Source: JBNJEL01 sp051745835
GTDB taxonomy: Bacteria > Bacillota > Halanaerobiia > Halobacteroidales > Acetohalobiaceae
Direction: 5' to 3'
Assembly: GCA_051745835.1 (NCBI GenBank)
Contig: JBNJEL010000005.1
Span: forward strand, 1-35,712
DNA length: 35,712 bases
A program made the position numbers and the translations under genes. Shown here piece by piece: positions 22,101 to 31,326 of this stretch (the stretch's first letter is position 1; the number at the start of each line of letters is the position of its first letter). The notes below the pieces were generated by a model. It searched no databases. It worked only from the letters and a program-made list of their open reading frames with translations, and was not told the origin of the DNA.

Positions 22101-22796
22101 ATGGCTCCGTGTATTGACCCAGCAGGTCGAGAAGGTAAGAACCAAGAAAAAGAAGTAGAAGCAAAAGTTTTGGAGACAAAGGATAGTGGAGTAACTAAGC
22201 AGGCTCAAGTAGGTGTTAAAGCTCCAGATTTCAAAGGGACTGCATTGATTGATGATGACTTTGAAGAGGTACAGTTATCTGATTATGAAGATGAATGGTT
22301 AGTATTATGTTTTTATCCCGCTGATTTTACATTTGTATGACCTACAGAATTATCAGCAGTTGCTGATAAGTATGATAAGCTACAAGAGTTAGGAGTTAAT
22401 GTTTTATCTGTTAGTACTGATAAGGTATTTGTGCATAAAATTTGGGAGAAAGAGGAATTATCTAAAATGGTTGATGGCGGTATTCCTTTCCCGATGGTTG
22501 CTGATCCAACGGCTGAGATTGGTAAGAAGTATGGAGTTTATGATGAGAATAATGGAGTTCATGTAAGAGGTAGATTTATTATTGATCCTGATGGTGTAAT
22601 TCAAGCACAAGAGATTTTAACTGATCCAGTTGGTCGTAATGCTGATGAATTAATTAGACAGCTGAAAGCTTATCAACATCATCGCAAGACTGGAGAAGCT
22701 ACACCAGCAGGCTGGACTCCGGGAGCTAAAACATTAACTCCTGGTTCAGACTTAGTAGGACAGGTATGGCAAGAATGGAATCCTAATAATAGATAG
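22101..22796 (+). CDS. prxU: Selenocysteine-containing peroxiredoxin (AhpC/PrxU type), UGA read through at codon 80
   Basis: A 231-residue peroxiredoxin encoded across an in-frame TGA at 22338-22340. Residues before and after it give FYPADFTFV-U-PTELSA, placing Sec at the position of the peroxidatic Cys (FTFVCPTE in ordinary AhpC). The frame continues with family sequence (VNVLSVSTD, FPMVADPTAEIGKKYGVY, GRFIIDPDG) to TAG at 22794. A hairpin of bacterial SECIS type follows the TGA. The C-terminal resolving Cys of AhpC (normally VCPA) is Thr (EATPAGW). Only C4 and C70 remain, so this is a 1-Sec type whose partner thiol is unclear. It would reduce peroxides in the cytoplasm. The 20-40 residue N-terminal extension is unusual. 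GGGGGA precedes the ATG. Confidence 0.93.
22350..22369 (+). promoter_or_regulatory. SECIS-like hairpin for selenocysteine insertion
   Basis: A perfect inverted repeat TTATCAGCA / TGCTGATAA (22350-22358 with 22361-22369) gives an 8-bp stem with a tight AGTT loop carrying a G. Its apex is about 18 bases after the UGA, within the spacing used by bacterial SelB-dependent SECIS elements. It lies inside the coding sequence, as bacterial SECIS elements do. Confidence 0.82.
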
Positions 22797-22809
22797 TAGT
22801 TATTAATTA

Positions 22810-22840
22810 AGAGGCAGCTATTTAGGCTGTCTCTTTTTCT
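22810..22840 (+). terminator. Rho-independent terminator after the selenoperoxiredoxin gene
   Basis: A 9-bp stem with one G-T pair (22810-22818 with 22826-22834), a 7-base loop and a T-rich tail. Confidence 0.88.
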
Positions 22841-22944
22841 TGTTCTATTAGCTTTAATTTGATTAATTGGTAATATGATTAGTAATTTAGTATAAACTAT
22901 GTTACAATAATAAGGTAATCATTAAAAGGGAAGTGAAAATTTAT

Positions 22945-24534
22945 ATGGAAAAAAAGAAGTTTGAAGAGTTAAATTTATCTACAGAAATTAAGCGAGCAGT
23001 CGAAGATATGGGGTTTGAGGAAGCTACGCCAATTCAATCACAGGCAATCCCTTATTTACTTCAAGGCAGAGATGTGATTGGTCAAGCCCAAACAGGAACT
23101 GGTAAGACTGCTGCTTTTGGAATTCCTATCTTAGAACAGATAGATGAAGAGAGTAAGAATGTTCAGGTCTTAATCTTATGTCCCACACGTGAATTAGCTA
23201 TTCAGGTCTCTGAAGAGATTAGAAGATTAGCTAAGTATAAGAAGCAAGTTAAGACGTTACCTGTTTATGGAGGACAATCGATTAAGCGTCAAATTAGAGC
23301 ATTAAATAAAGGGGTACAGATTGTAATTGGTACTCCGGGGCGTACAATGGATCATATGCGACGCGGTACTTTAAAGTTAGATAAGCTAGAGATGGTTGTT
23401 TTAGATGAAGCAGATGAGATGTTAAATATGGGTTTTAGAGATGATATTGAGACAATCTTAAAGGGAGTTGAAGGCCCAAGACAGACTGTCTTCTTCTCAG
23501 CTACTATGCCGCAGTCAATTCTGTCCTTACGCAAACAGTATCAAAATAATCCAGAGATAATTAAAGTAGTTCATAAGAAGTTAACAGTACCTAATATTGA
23601 ACAAGCCTACTTTGAGGTGAAAAGAAAGGATAAATTAGAGAGTCTATCGCGATTAATTGATATGTATGATCCTAAGTTAGCTTTAGTCTTCTGTAATACA
23701 AGAAAGCAGGTTGATGAACTAGCTATTCAACTTCAAGCGCGTGGTTATTTTGTCGATAGTCTACACGGTGGAATGAAACAGCCGCAGCGTGATCGGGTGA
23801 TGAAGAAGTTTAAAAATGGAACAGTAGAAGTTTTGGTAGCTACTGATGTAGCAGCTCGCGGAATTGATATTAATGATATTGAGATGGTCTTTAATTATGA
23901 TGTACCACAGGATGAAGAGTACTATGTACATCGTATTGGACGTACAGGACGAGCAGGTAGAAAGGGTCGTGCTTTCACTTTTGTTTCTGGTAAAGAAATT
24001 TATAAATTAAAGAGCATTCAGAAGTATACTAAGACGAAGATTAAACGAGAGCAGGTGCCATCAGCAAGTGATATCGAAGAAATTAAGATGAATCTACTAT
24101 TAGAAGATGTAACAGAGATGTTAGAGCAAGATCAATTAACTAAAGAGGTTAAATTAATTGAGGACTTAATCGGTGAAGATTATACTTCGATTGAAGTTGC
24201 AGCAGCTTTATTGCGATTTGCTTTTGAAGATGAGCAACAGTTAGCAGCAGAGAATGAGAAAGTTGAAGATTTCGGTGATACTGGAGCAGAGTTTGGTATG
24301 GTACGTCTCTTTATCAATATTGGTAAGAAAAAACATGTACGACCAGGAGATATTGTAGGAGCTATAGCTGGAGAGACTAGTATTTCTGGTGATTTAGTAG
24401 GATTAATTGATATTTATGATAATTTTGCCTTTGTTGAAGTGCCGCGTGAGTATGCTAAAGAGGTACTACAAGTTATGAAGAATAATCAAATTAAAGGTAA
24501 GAGTATTAATATTGAGCCGGCTAATCCTAAGTAG
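22945..24534 (+). CDS. deaD: DEAD-box ATP-dependent RNA helicase (DeaD/CshA type)
   Basis: A 529-residue RNA helicase. The Q motif (FEELNLS...TPIQSQAIP), motif I AQTGTGKT, PTRELAIQ, the motif II DEAD box in VLDEADEMLNMGF, SAT, and motif VI HRIGRTGRAG form the two RecA-like domains (about 1-370). The C-terminal part ends in a DbpA-type RNA-binding domain (about 455-529, GMVRLFINIGKKKHVRPGD), which in relatives binds structured rRNA. The start at 22945 is preferred over an in-frame GTG at 22933, since that GTG overlaps the only ribosome-site purines. Likely roles are ribosome assembly and RNA remodelling. The gene is monocistronic with a strong terminator. Confidence 0.94.
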   Translation: MEKKKFEELNLSTEIKRAVEDMGFEEATPIQSQAIPYLLQGRDVIGQAQTGTGKTAAFGIPILEQIDEESKNVQVLILCPTRELAIQVSEEIRRLAKYKKQVKTLPVYGGQSIKRQIRALNKGVQIVIGTPGRTMDHMRRGTLKLDKLEMVVLDEADEMLNMGFRDDIETILKGVEGPRQTVFFSATMPQSILSLRKQYQNNPEIIKVVHKKLTVPNIEQAYFEVKRKDKLESLSRLIDMYDPKLALVFCNTRKQVDELAIQLQARGYFVDSLHGGMKQPQRDRVMKKFKNGTVEVLVATDVAARGIDINDIEMVFNYDVPQDEEYYVHRIGRTGRAGRKGRAFTFVSGKEIYKLKSIQKYTKTKIKREQVPSASDIEEIKMNLLLEDVTEMLEQDQLTKEVKLIEDLIGEDYTSIEVAAALLRFAFEDEQQLAAENEKVEDFGDTGAEFGMVRLFINIGKKKHVRPGDIVGAIAGETSISGDLVGLIDIYDNFAFVEVPREYAKEVLQVMKNNQIKGKSINIEPANPK

Positions 24535-24541
24535 AGAGCTT

Positions 24542-24570
24542 AAAGCAGTCCAACTGGACTGCTTTTTTTA
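24542..24570 (+). terminator. Rho-independent terminator after the helicase gene
   Basis: A perfect 10-bp stem (24542-24551 with 24556-24565), AACT loop and seven or more Ts. It also lies just beyond the end of the minus-strand kinase gene and may serve both. Confidence 0.93.
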
Positions 24571-24586
24571 GTTGTGATTGAATTAA

Positions 24587-26242
24587 TTAATTTTCAAAAC
24601 AGCTGCCGCCGATAAATTCTTTAATGATAGAATTTTTAGGAATATATTTATCAGTAATAGGTTTGAAGAATTTTAATGTTTTTAAAAGTCGATTAGCTTC
24701 GGCAAAGACTGGGCTGTCACTTGCTATATCTTCCAATAATGGCTTGACATATTTTTTGAGAATATTCATTTCATAGACAATGGTAGAGTTAAACATAATA
24801 TCTGCTTCTTCTTGATAAGGAAAGACATTCTTATCTTCTCCTTTTCTAACAGAAGGCCAGCTAAGCAGAGTTGTTTCTGCATCTCTACCCCTAGTTCTAT
24901 GGTCTCTAATGATTCTTCTTATGGTTCTTACATCTGAGACATAGAGGCTATTATGATTATCTATATTTAGTTGAGTTAGAGCACTTACATAGATTTTATA
25001 TTTATGTTCAGGATCAATTAAAGGTGTCATTGCTTCATTTAAAGCATGAATTCCTTCAACGATTAGTACTGAGTTATCATTCATCTGATATTTTTCTCCG
25101 GTTAATTCGCGTTTGCCCGTAATAAAGTTAAATTTAACCTCTTTAATTTCTTCACCATTTAATAATTTAGATAGATGTTTATTTAACAGCTCTACATTTA
25201 AAGCTTTAATGGTTTCAAAGTTATATTCACCGTCTTCATCTAGAGGGGTATTTTCACGATTGACAAAGTAATTATCTGCTTCAATAGTATGCGGCTCTAG
25301 TCCTAAAGCTCGCAGTTGGATAGATAATCTTTTAGAGAAAGTAGTCTTTCCTGATGAAGTAGGTCCAGCAATTAGTATAATTTTAACTTCATTACTTTTT
25401 TGATCTATTGTATCTGCTATTTGGCTGATCTTTTTTTCGTGGAGTGCTTCACTAACTAAGATAGTATCTTTAATTTGGCCATTTCTTGCTTGTTGATTAA
25501 TTGACCCGAGATTAAAAATATTAAGTATCTTAGCCCAATCTTTAGTTTCTCGATAGGCTGCTCTTAATTTTGGCAATTCTTTGAATTTGGTGATTTGATT
25601 TAACTCTGTTTTATCGGGGAGTAATAATGCAAATCCTTCATCTAAGAACTTAACTTCAAATTCTTTTAGGTAACCTGTTGAAGGAACCATGGGGCCATAA
25701 AGGTAATCATAGTAGCCACGGCATTTATAGAGTTTAATATATTTATAATTAACTGCATTTTCAAGTAATTTAATCTTATCTTCAGCTCCATAAGATTTAA
25801 AGATTTCTTCAGCTCTTTCTTTGCGAACTTTAATTTTTTCTATTTGATTATCATTATTGACTATCTTGGTCATTCGTTCTTTAATCTGATTAATCTTATT
25901 TTCTGTTAACTCTTGATCAGAGTTGATTTCTCCTCTGATTTCTTCATTAATTGCATGATTTATGATTACTTGTGCTTCTTCTAGTACTTCATGAACTGCA
26001 ATTATAAATAGGTAGGTAATACTGCGGGCGTAGATAGAGTAGCCAATTCTATTGATTCGATTAATTGGTGTTACTTCTGAATTTTCATAGAGTGGCTTAG
26101 AAAGTCGGGCTGGCTCTCCATTGATAATTGCTGCTAGTGGATCACCTGGTTTTTGACCGCTTTTTATAATTTCTAGGGGAGTAGTGCCAATTTCTACTTC
26201 ACAGGTCTGATCTGGTAGAGTTATTTCTATTTTTTTATTCAT
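24587..26242 (-). CDS. TGS-domain nucleoside kinase (uridine-kinase-like)
   Basis: A 551-residue protein with three parts. An N-terminal TGS domain (about 1-60) and a threonyl-tRNA-synthetase-like second additional domain (about 70-230) are followed by a P-loop kinase (about 285-500). The Walker A is GPTSSGKT (293-300), and DNYF and the RIIRDHRTRGR lid region match uridine kinase/phosphoribulokinase enzymes. This fusion is common in Firmicutes and Thermotogae. Thermotoga relatives phosphorylate nucleosides, so a salvage role is likely, though the exact substrate is uncertain. The synthetase-like part lacks the aminoacylation core and is thought to bind RNA or be a relic. The ATG has AGGAGCTC upstream. 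The gene is isolated. Confidence 0.9.
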   Translation of the reverse strand: MNKKIEITLPDQTCEVEIGTTPLEIIKSGQKPGDPLAAIINGEPARLSKPLYENSEVTPINRINRIGYSIYARSITYLFIIAVHEVLEEAQVIINHAINEEIRGEINSDQELTENKINQIKERMTKIVNNDNQIEKIKVRKERAEEIFKSYGAEDKIKLLENAVNYKYIKLYKCRGYYDYLYGPMVPSTGYLKEFEVKFLDEGFALLLPDKTELNQITKFKELPKLRAAYRETKDWAKILNIFNLGSINQQARNGQIKDTILVSEALHEKKISQIADTIDQKSNEVKIILIAGPTSSGKTTFSKRLSIQLRALGLEPHTIEADNYFVNRENTPLDEDGEYNFETIKALNVELLNKHLSKLLNGEEIKEVKFNFITGKRELTGEKYQMNDNSVLIVEGIHALNEAMTPLIDPEHKYKIYVSALTQLNIDNHNSLYVSDVRTIRRIIRDHRTRGRDAETTLLSWPSVRKGEDKNVFPYQEEADIMFNSTIVYEMNILKKYVKPLLEDIASDSPVFAEANRLLKTLKFFKPITDKYIPKNSIIKEFIGGSCFEN

Positions 26243-26377
26243 TTATTAGAGCTCCTTTCTTAGTTTACTATCTATTTTTATTTAAGGTATTTACTATATG
26301 TTTCATCAATGATTAGATATTTCCTGTAAAAATAGTTTAACAATTTAGAATATCAATTGTTTATCTTATAAATAAAA

Positions 26378-26403
26378 AGAAGCCGCTTTTTTAAGCGGCT
26401 TCT
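26378..26403 (-). terminator. Rho-independent terminator after the molybdenum hydroxylase gene
   Basis: A perfect 11-bp stem (26378-26388 with 26393-26403) with a 4-base loop. Read on the minus strand, it is followed by TTTTTATT. It is 24 bp past the stop of the molybdenum hydroxylase gene. Confidence 0.93.
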
Positions 26404-26427
26404 AATATCTTACTTATGGGTCTATAG

Positions 26428-29208
26428 TTAATCATCTAATTCTACTTTATTAGTATTAAGAGGTATCTTATTGAACTCTTTACCTGTCGCTTTAGCTAAA
26501 GCATTGTTAATAGCCGGAGCAACAGGAGAAACTGGTAATTCGGACATTCCCTTAGCACCGAAAGGCCCTTCTGGATGTTCTTCTTCTACAAAGTAACTCT
26601 CTACTTCAGGCATTGTTTTAGTAGTTGGCAGACCTAACTTAATCATTGTATCTTGAACCGGCATACCATCTTCTTCATCTACATAAAACTCTTCGCTCAT
26701 GCCGTAACCATAACCCATAGAGACGCCACCTTCAATCTGTCCTTCAACATGCATTGGATTGAGTGCTTTTCCAGTATCATGAACAGCAATAATCTTCTTA
26801 ACTTCAAACTCACCAGTTTCTTTGTCAATTTCTACAATAGCTGCGTGAGCGGCATAACAATAAGAGAAGTGAACTTCCCCCATGCTTTCTTCCTTACTTA
26901 GCTTTGATGGAATCCGCTTGTCAGGAATTGGTTGAGTTGCTGGTGGTTCATAGTGATAGTAAGCTGAGATATCAGAGTAATTGTTAGCTACTTGTTGTAA
27001 AGAGCTTACTTCCTCACCAGTATCTTTATTAATAATTGATTTACCATTGATCTTGAGATTATCTTCTGAAATTCCAGTAAGTTCTTGTGCTTTCTCTAGG
27101 ATCTTCTGTTTTAGGTTTTCAGCACATCCTTGAGCTGAGTTACCAGCTAAGAAGGACATTCTTGAAGCTGTAGTTACTCCGGAATCTTCGATATAGTCAG
27201 TATCACTAGCTACTACTTCGATATCTTGATAAACACAGTTTAATACTTCGCTAGCTACCTGAGCAACAACTGTATCTGAACCTTGACCAGAGTCTACACT
27301 AGCAATATAGAGAGTAAAAGTACCGTCATCATTTAACTTCATACGGGCGTGATTATCTTCTGGCAGACCATTACCGATACCAACGTTTTTATATCCGCCT
27401 GCAATACCTACTGTTACTTCTTTATTTTCATCAGATGGCTCTAAATCTTCATTTTCGATTGCTTCTTTTAACTTTAAGAGACATTCTTTATAACCAATAC
27501 CTTCACCGAGTACGTGACCGGTTAAAGTAGTTTCTCCTACTTCTAAAGCATTCTTTAATCTAAACTCAATTGGATCCATATCAACAGCGCGGGCTAACTT
27601 ATCCATATGTCGTTCACCAGTAAAGCAGACCTGTGGAGAACCAAATCCACGCAGTGCTCCAGCTGGTACATTATTAGTATAGACTGCTGTAGTATCAACT
27701 TTAGCATTAGGGATAACATGTGGTCCAAATGTAAATGTAGTAGCTCGGTCAGCAACCGGCATACCAGCAGAGGCATAAGCTCCAGTATCAGTATAGATTT
27801 CAGCTTCACCAGCAACTAACTCTCCATCTTCAGTAACTCCCATCTTATAGCGCGCATAAGAAGCGTGTCGTTTAGTGGACATCCTAATTGATTCTTTACG
27901 AGTTAATACTAACTTAACTGGACGCTTAGTAAGTAAAGCACCTAAAGCACACTGTCCTTGACCTATTGGTTCTTCGCGACCACCGAATGCTCCACCAGTA
28001 GTAGTATTAATAACTCTGATCTCATCATCATCTAATCCTAAGCCGTCAGCAATATCTTCTTTAAAGGCGTGAGAACTTTGACTTGGAGCCCAGATTGTTA
28101 ATCTACCATTTTGATAGTCAGCTAAGCAGGATTCTGGTTCAAGATAACCATGTTCGATAAATGGTGTTTCATAGGTATCTTCAACAATAATATCTGCTTT
28201 TTCGAAAGCTTCATCAATATCTTCGCCCCAGTCATCTCCTTTTCTAACTTTAGGATTAGATAAGACATTACCATCTTCATGAATATTAGCAGCATCATCA
28301 GCTAAAGCTTCTTGTGGAGTATAGTAAGCTGGTAGTTCTTCATATTCTACATTAATTTTATCTACTGCTGCTTCTGCTTCTTCTTCAGTTTCAGCTAAGA
28401 CTAAAGCGATTGGATCGCCGACATACCTAACTTTATCGTAAGCAAAGTATGGTTGATGGTCTAAGATTAGTCCAAAGTTCTTGTTACCATCTTCTGGAAT
28501 GTCTTCATGAGTTAAAACTCTTACTACTCCTGGCATCTCTTCAGCAGCAGAAGTATCAATATCGATCAATTTAGCATGCGGTTTATCACTTAAATATAAC
28601 TTACCATGCAACATATCGTCTTTATAGTAGTCAGCAGCATAGATTGGTTTACCTTGTACTTTATCTAGTCCATCATTTCTAATTACTTTTTCACCTAATG
28701 CTCCAATGACTTCTTTTTCTTTGAATTCTTCTTTACCTTCGCGTAGATATTCTGCAGCTAACTGTACAGCTTCAATTATTTTTTTGTAACCGGTACAGCG
28801 GCAGATATTACGTTTGAGTGCTTCTTTAATTTCTTCTTCAGTTGGATTTTGATTTTGGTCTAATAAAGCTTTAGCAGACATAATCATACCTGGAGTACAG
28901 AATCCACATTGTACTGCTCCAGATTCAAGAAAAGCTATCTGTAAAGGATGTAGCTTATTATTTTTGCTTAAGTTTTCGATAGTTTCAATTTCAGAATCAT
29001 CTAATCGTCCTAATTTCCAAAGACAAGATCGTTTAGATTTACCGTCAATAATTACAGCACAAGCACCGCAGTGTCCCTGACCGCAGCCATTTTTAGAACC
29101 CATTAATCCTAATTCATCTCTTAGATAAGTGAGAAGCTTCATATCGCTTTTGGAACTTGGAATAGTCATTTCTCTACCATTGATGGTTAGATTTAATTCT
29201 TCTGACAT
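26428..29208 (-). CDS. Fused [2Fe-2S]/molybdopterin xanthine dehydrogenase-family hydroxylase
   Basis: A 926-residue molybdenum hydroxylase. The N-terminal plant-type [2Fe-2S] site has C42, C47, C50 and C62; the second cluster has C101, C104, C136 and C138 (CGFCTPGM...CRCTG). The rest (about 165-926) is the two-part molybdopterin domain with TTGGAFGGREE and a C-terminal GAKGMSELP, where the catalytic Glu is expected. No FAD domain or separate FAD subunit is adjacent, so the layout matches aldehyde oxidoreductase (MOP) and the selenium-dependent xanthine dehydrogenases of purine-fermenting anaerobes. The nearby xanthine-type permease favours purines. Electron acceptor is unknown. Substrate is inferred; other aromatic N-heterocycles are possible. 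Confidence 0.9.
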   Translation of the reverse strand: MSEELNLTINGREMTIPSSKSDMKLLTYLRDELGLMGSKNGCGQGHCGACAVIIDGKSKRSCLWKLGRLDDSEIETIENLSKNNKLHPLQIAFLESGAVQCGFCTPGMIMSAKALLDQNQNPTEEEIKEALKRNICRCTGYKKIIEAVQLAAEYLREGKEEFKEKEVIGALGEKVIRNDGLDKVQGKPIYAADYYKDDMLHGKLYLSDKPHAKLIDIDTSAAEEMPGVVRVLTHEDIPEDGNKNFGLILDHQPYFAYDKVRYVGDPIALVLAETEEEAEAAVDKINVEYEELPAYYTPQEALADDAANIHEDGNVLSNPKVRKGDDWGEDIDEAFEKADIIVEDTYETPFIEHGYLEPESCLADYQNGRLTIWAPSQSSHAFKEDIADGLGLDDDEIRVINTTTGGAFGGREEPIGQGQCALGALLTKRPVKLVLTRKESIRMSTKRHASYARYKMGVTEDGELVAGEAEIYTDTGAYASAGMPVADRATTFTFGPHVIPNAKVDTTAVYTNNVPAGALRGFGSPQVCFTGERHMDKLARAVDMDPIEFRLKNALEVGETTLTGHVLGEGIGYKECLLKLKEAIENEDLEPSDENKEVTVGIAGGYKNVGIGNGLPEDNHARMKLNDDGTFTLYIASVDSGQGSDTVVAQVASEVLNCVYQDIEVVASDTDYIEDSGVTTASRMSFLAGNSAQGCAENLKQKILEKAQELTGISEDNLKINGKSIINKDTGEEVSSLQQVANNYSDISAYYHYEPPATQPIPDKRIPSKLSKEESMGEVHFSYCYAAHAAIVEIDKETGEFEVKKIIAVHDTGKALNPMHVEGQIEGGVSMGYGYGMSEEFYVDEEDGMPVQDTMIKLGLPTTKTMPEVESYFVEEEHPEGPFGAKGMSELPVSPVAPAINNALAKATGKEFNKIPLNTNKVELDD

Positions 29209-29374
29209 TTTACTACCTCCTTAAGGAATTTGAATTTATAGTAATTACAACTAACAATCACCTTAAAAGTCAAATTAAATTTCTTTATTTATATTATTTT
29301 ATCAAACTTAGTAGTAGATGTCTAAGAAATAGAGTTATTTATATAGTCTATAAGCAAAAATTAAGAGAAGAAAA

Positions 29375-29405
29375 AAGGAGTAGAAAATTTAATTTTCTAC
29401 TCCTT
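29375..29405 (-). terminator. Terminator between the purine permease and the molybdenum hydroxylase genes
   Basis: A perfect inverted repeat of up to 15 bp (29375-29389 with 29391-29405) with, on the minus strand, a TTTTTTCTT tail. It suggests the permease gene and the downstream hydroxylase gene are at least partly separate transcripts. Confidence 0.88.
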
Positions 29406-29418
29406 GTAGGTTGGTGAA

Positions 29419-30792
29419 TTATGCAGTTGCTTCTTCTTTATCGTTATCAGATTCATTTGCTGGAAGAACTAAGTTTAGAATGATAGCTACAATAGCGCCT
29501 GTTGCTACTCCAGAGTGTAGTACATTTTTAGCTATTTCTGGTAATTGGTCTACAACTTCAGGTTGCATTTCAACACCAATACCAGCAGCTAAAGCGATAG
29601 ATAAGATAAATAGATTACGATCATTAAAGCCTTCACTAGCTGCAATTTTTATACCAGAAGTTGCAACCATACCAAAGAGGGCTAAAGTAGCTCCTCCTAA
29701 TACAGATTTCGGCATAACAGTAACTAAAGCACCAATCTTAGGTACTAGTCCCATTACTAATAAAATTACACCAGCTGTCATACCAACTACTCTACTACCT
29801 ACCTTACTCATTCGAATAACACCGATATTCTGTGCAAATGTAGAGTTAGGTAGAGAGTTAATTACAGCCGCAAAAGCACTTCCTACTGCATCACATAATA
29901 CTCCACGACTTAGACGATCCATATGTTCGTCACCTTTAATCGACTTACCAGAGATTTCTGCAATTGCAGTAAAGTTACCACTGGATTCGATTGCTCCAAT
30001 ACAGTAAACTATAGCCCATGGTAAGAAGAGTGACCATTTAAAGTCCAAACCATATTTAAATGGAACTGGAATTCTAAACCATGCTGCTTCAAAAACAGGG
30101 CTAAAGTCAATAATCCCCATAAAGGCAGCTACTATATATCCTGCTATTAATCCAACTGCGATAGAAGCAATTTTGATTAATCCTGAACCAAATTGATTAC
30201 AAATAATAACAGTAACCAATACAAACAGTCCTAATCCTAAATTCTGCATACTACCAAAATTGCCAGCTCCAGCATCTAATGCTGCTTGACCACCTGCGAA
30301 GTCAGTAATACCTACTTCAGCTAAACTAAGACCAATTAATGTTACTACGGTACCAGTAACTATTGGCGTGAAAATCTCACGAGCTGCTTTCATAAAGCGA
30401 CTCAATACGATCTCAACTGTAGAAGCAGCTAAAGCCATTCCTAAAACTAGTTGAATCCCACCTATATTTCCTGCTTGGATTGCCATTGGTACAAAGGCAA
30501 AACTGGTACCCATTACTGATAGCAACCCAACACCGATAGGCCCTACTCTTCTACTTTGTACATAAGAAGTAACTCCTGATGCTACTAATGCCATACTAAT
30601 AAAGAAAGCAGTTTCTGCAGGTCCAAAACCAACAACTCCTGCTACGATTAATGGTGGAGTAACAACTCCGGCAAACATTGCTAACATATGTTGGAAACCT
30701 AAGAAGAAAGTTTCGACTGCATTAGGCTTTTCGTCCAATTCATAAATAAGTTCACTACCAGTATTACTCTGCGTTTCTGCCAAATTAATCAT
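29419..30792 (-). CDS. NCS2-family xanthine/uracil-type permease (PbuX/UacT-like)
   Basis: A 457-residue integral membrane protein with about 14 hydrophobic segments. It has FFLGFQHMLAMFAGVVTPPLI in shortened form (GFQHMLAMFAG is the N-terminal hallmark), SVMGTSFAFVP in TM3 and NSLPNSTFAQNIGVI, the nucleobase-binding signature of the UraA/XanQ branch. EISGKSIKGDEHMDRLSRG is a xanthine/urate-branch loop. It is a different branch from the permease at 11477-12823. The next gene on this strand is the xanthine-dehydrogenase-like enzyme, consistent with uptake followed by oxidation. The predicted transcript has a leader of about 300 bases. The ATG follows AAAGGAGA. Confidence 0.92.
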   Translation of the reverse strand: MINLAETQSNTGSELIYELDEKPNAVETFFLGFQHMLAMFAGVVTPPLIVAGVVGFGPAETAFFISMALVASGVTSYVQSRRVGPIGVGLLSVMGTSFAFVPMAIQAGNIGGIQLVLGMALAASTVEIVLSRFMKAAREIFTPIVTGTVVTLIGLSLAEVGITDFAGGQAALDAGAGNFGSMQNLGLGLFVLVTVIICNQFGSGLIKIASIAVGLIAGYIVAAFMGIIDFSPVFEAAWFRIPVPFKYGLDFKWSLFLPWAIVYCIGAIESSGNFTAIAEISGKSIKGDEHMDRLSRGVLCDAVGSAFAAVINSLPNSTFAQNIGVIRMSKVGSRVVGMTAGVILLVMGLVPKIGALVTVMPKSVLGGATLALFGMVATSGIKIAASEGFNDRNLFILSIALAAGIGVEMQPEVVDQLPEIAKNVLHSGVATGAIVAIILNLVLPANESDNDKEEATA

Positions 30793-31100
30793 CTCCTTTC
30801 GATTTTTGGAAAAGACTTTAAGATAATTATCACATTCATAATCGACTTTAACCTTAAAGCTTAAAATAAAAGATATTGATTATTTCTTAATGAATTACTT
30901 TAGGATTGCGCTGTAGAATAATTACTTGTTATTAGATTTAATAATTATTCTGATTGTTACTGAAGTAAGTCTGTGAGGAAAGAAAACATTATTTTGATAA
31001 GTTAGCTATTGACTAGATGATTGTAACCACCTCCGCTTAGTATATTATATTATATTACTAAAGATTTAATGTAAAGTAACAATTATATATTTCATTTTAA
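30793..31100 (-). promoter_or_regulatory. Long untranslated leader of the xanthine-type permease gene
   Basis: About 300 bases separate the predicted minus-strand start (near 31094) from the permease ATG. It has an inverted repeat TTAGTA/TACTAA (31037-31042, 31056-31061) and, just after it, a ribosome-site-like GGAGGTGG (31028-31035) that leads only a short frame ending at TAG. I find no purine, xanthine, molybdenum-cofactor or other riboswitch motif that I recognise. Confidence 0.45.
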
Positions 31101-31129
31101 ATTATAACATAATGTCATCTAATTATCAA
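31101..31129 (-). promoter_or_regulatory. Promoter of the xanthine-type permease gene
   Basis: On the minus strand TTGATA (31129-31124) and TATAAT (31106-31101) are spaced 17 bp. Confidence 0.7.
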
Positions 31130-31193
31130 TATTTTTTTATTGTTTTAAATTTTCACACAATTAAAGAATAGTTTAACTTTTAAAAGTAAATAG

Positions 31194-31222
31194 TTGACAA
31201 TTTTAAGTAATGACTATAAAAT
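31194..31222 (+). promoter_or_regulatory. Promoter of the phosphohexomutase gene
   Basis: TTGACA (31194-31199) and TAAAAT (31217-31222) with 17 bp between them. The leader is about 100 bases and shows nothing else of note. Confidence 0.8.
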
Positions 31223-31326
31223 CATAGTAAAGCAAGCAAGATTATAATATAGTTTAAGTTAATATGTAATACTAATTATAATGAAGATCTTTTTAAATAC
31301 ATACTTATGTTAAGGGGGCTTGATTA

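Noticed and set aside
22338..22340. In-frame TGA splitting the peroxiredoxin as a pseudogene or two genes
   Set aside because: Family sequence is intact on both sides, the TGA falls exactly at the catalytic Cys and a SECIS-like hairpin follows, so Sec insertion explains it better than a broken gene.
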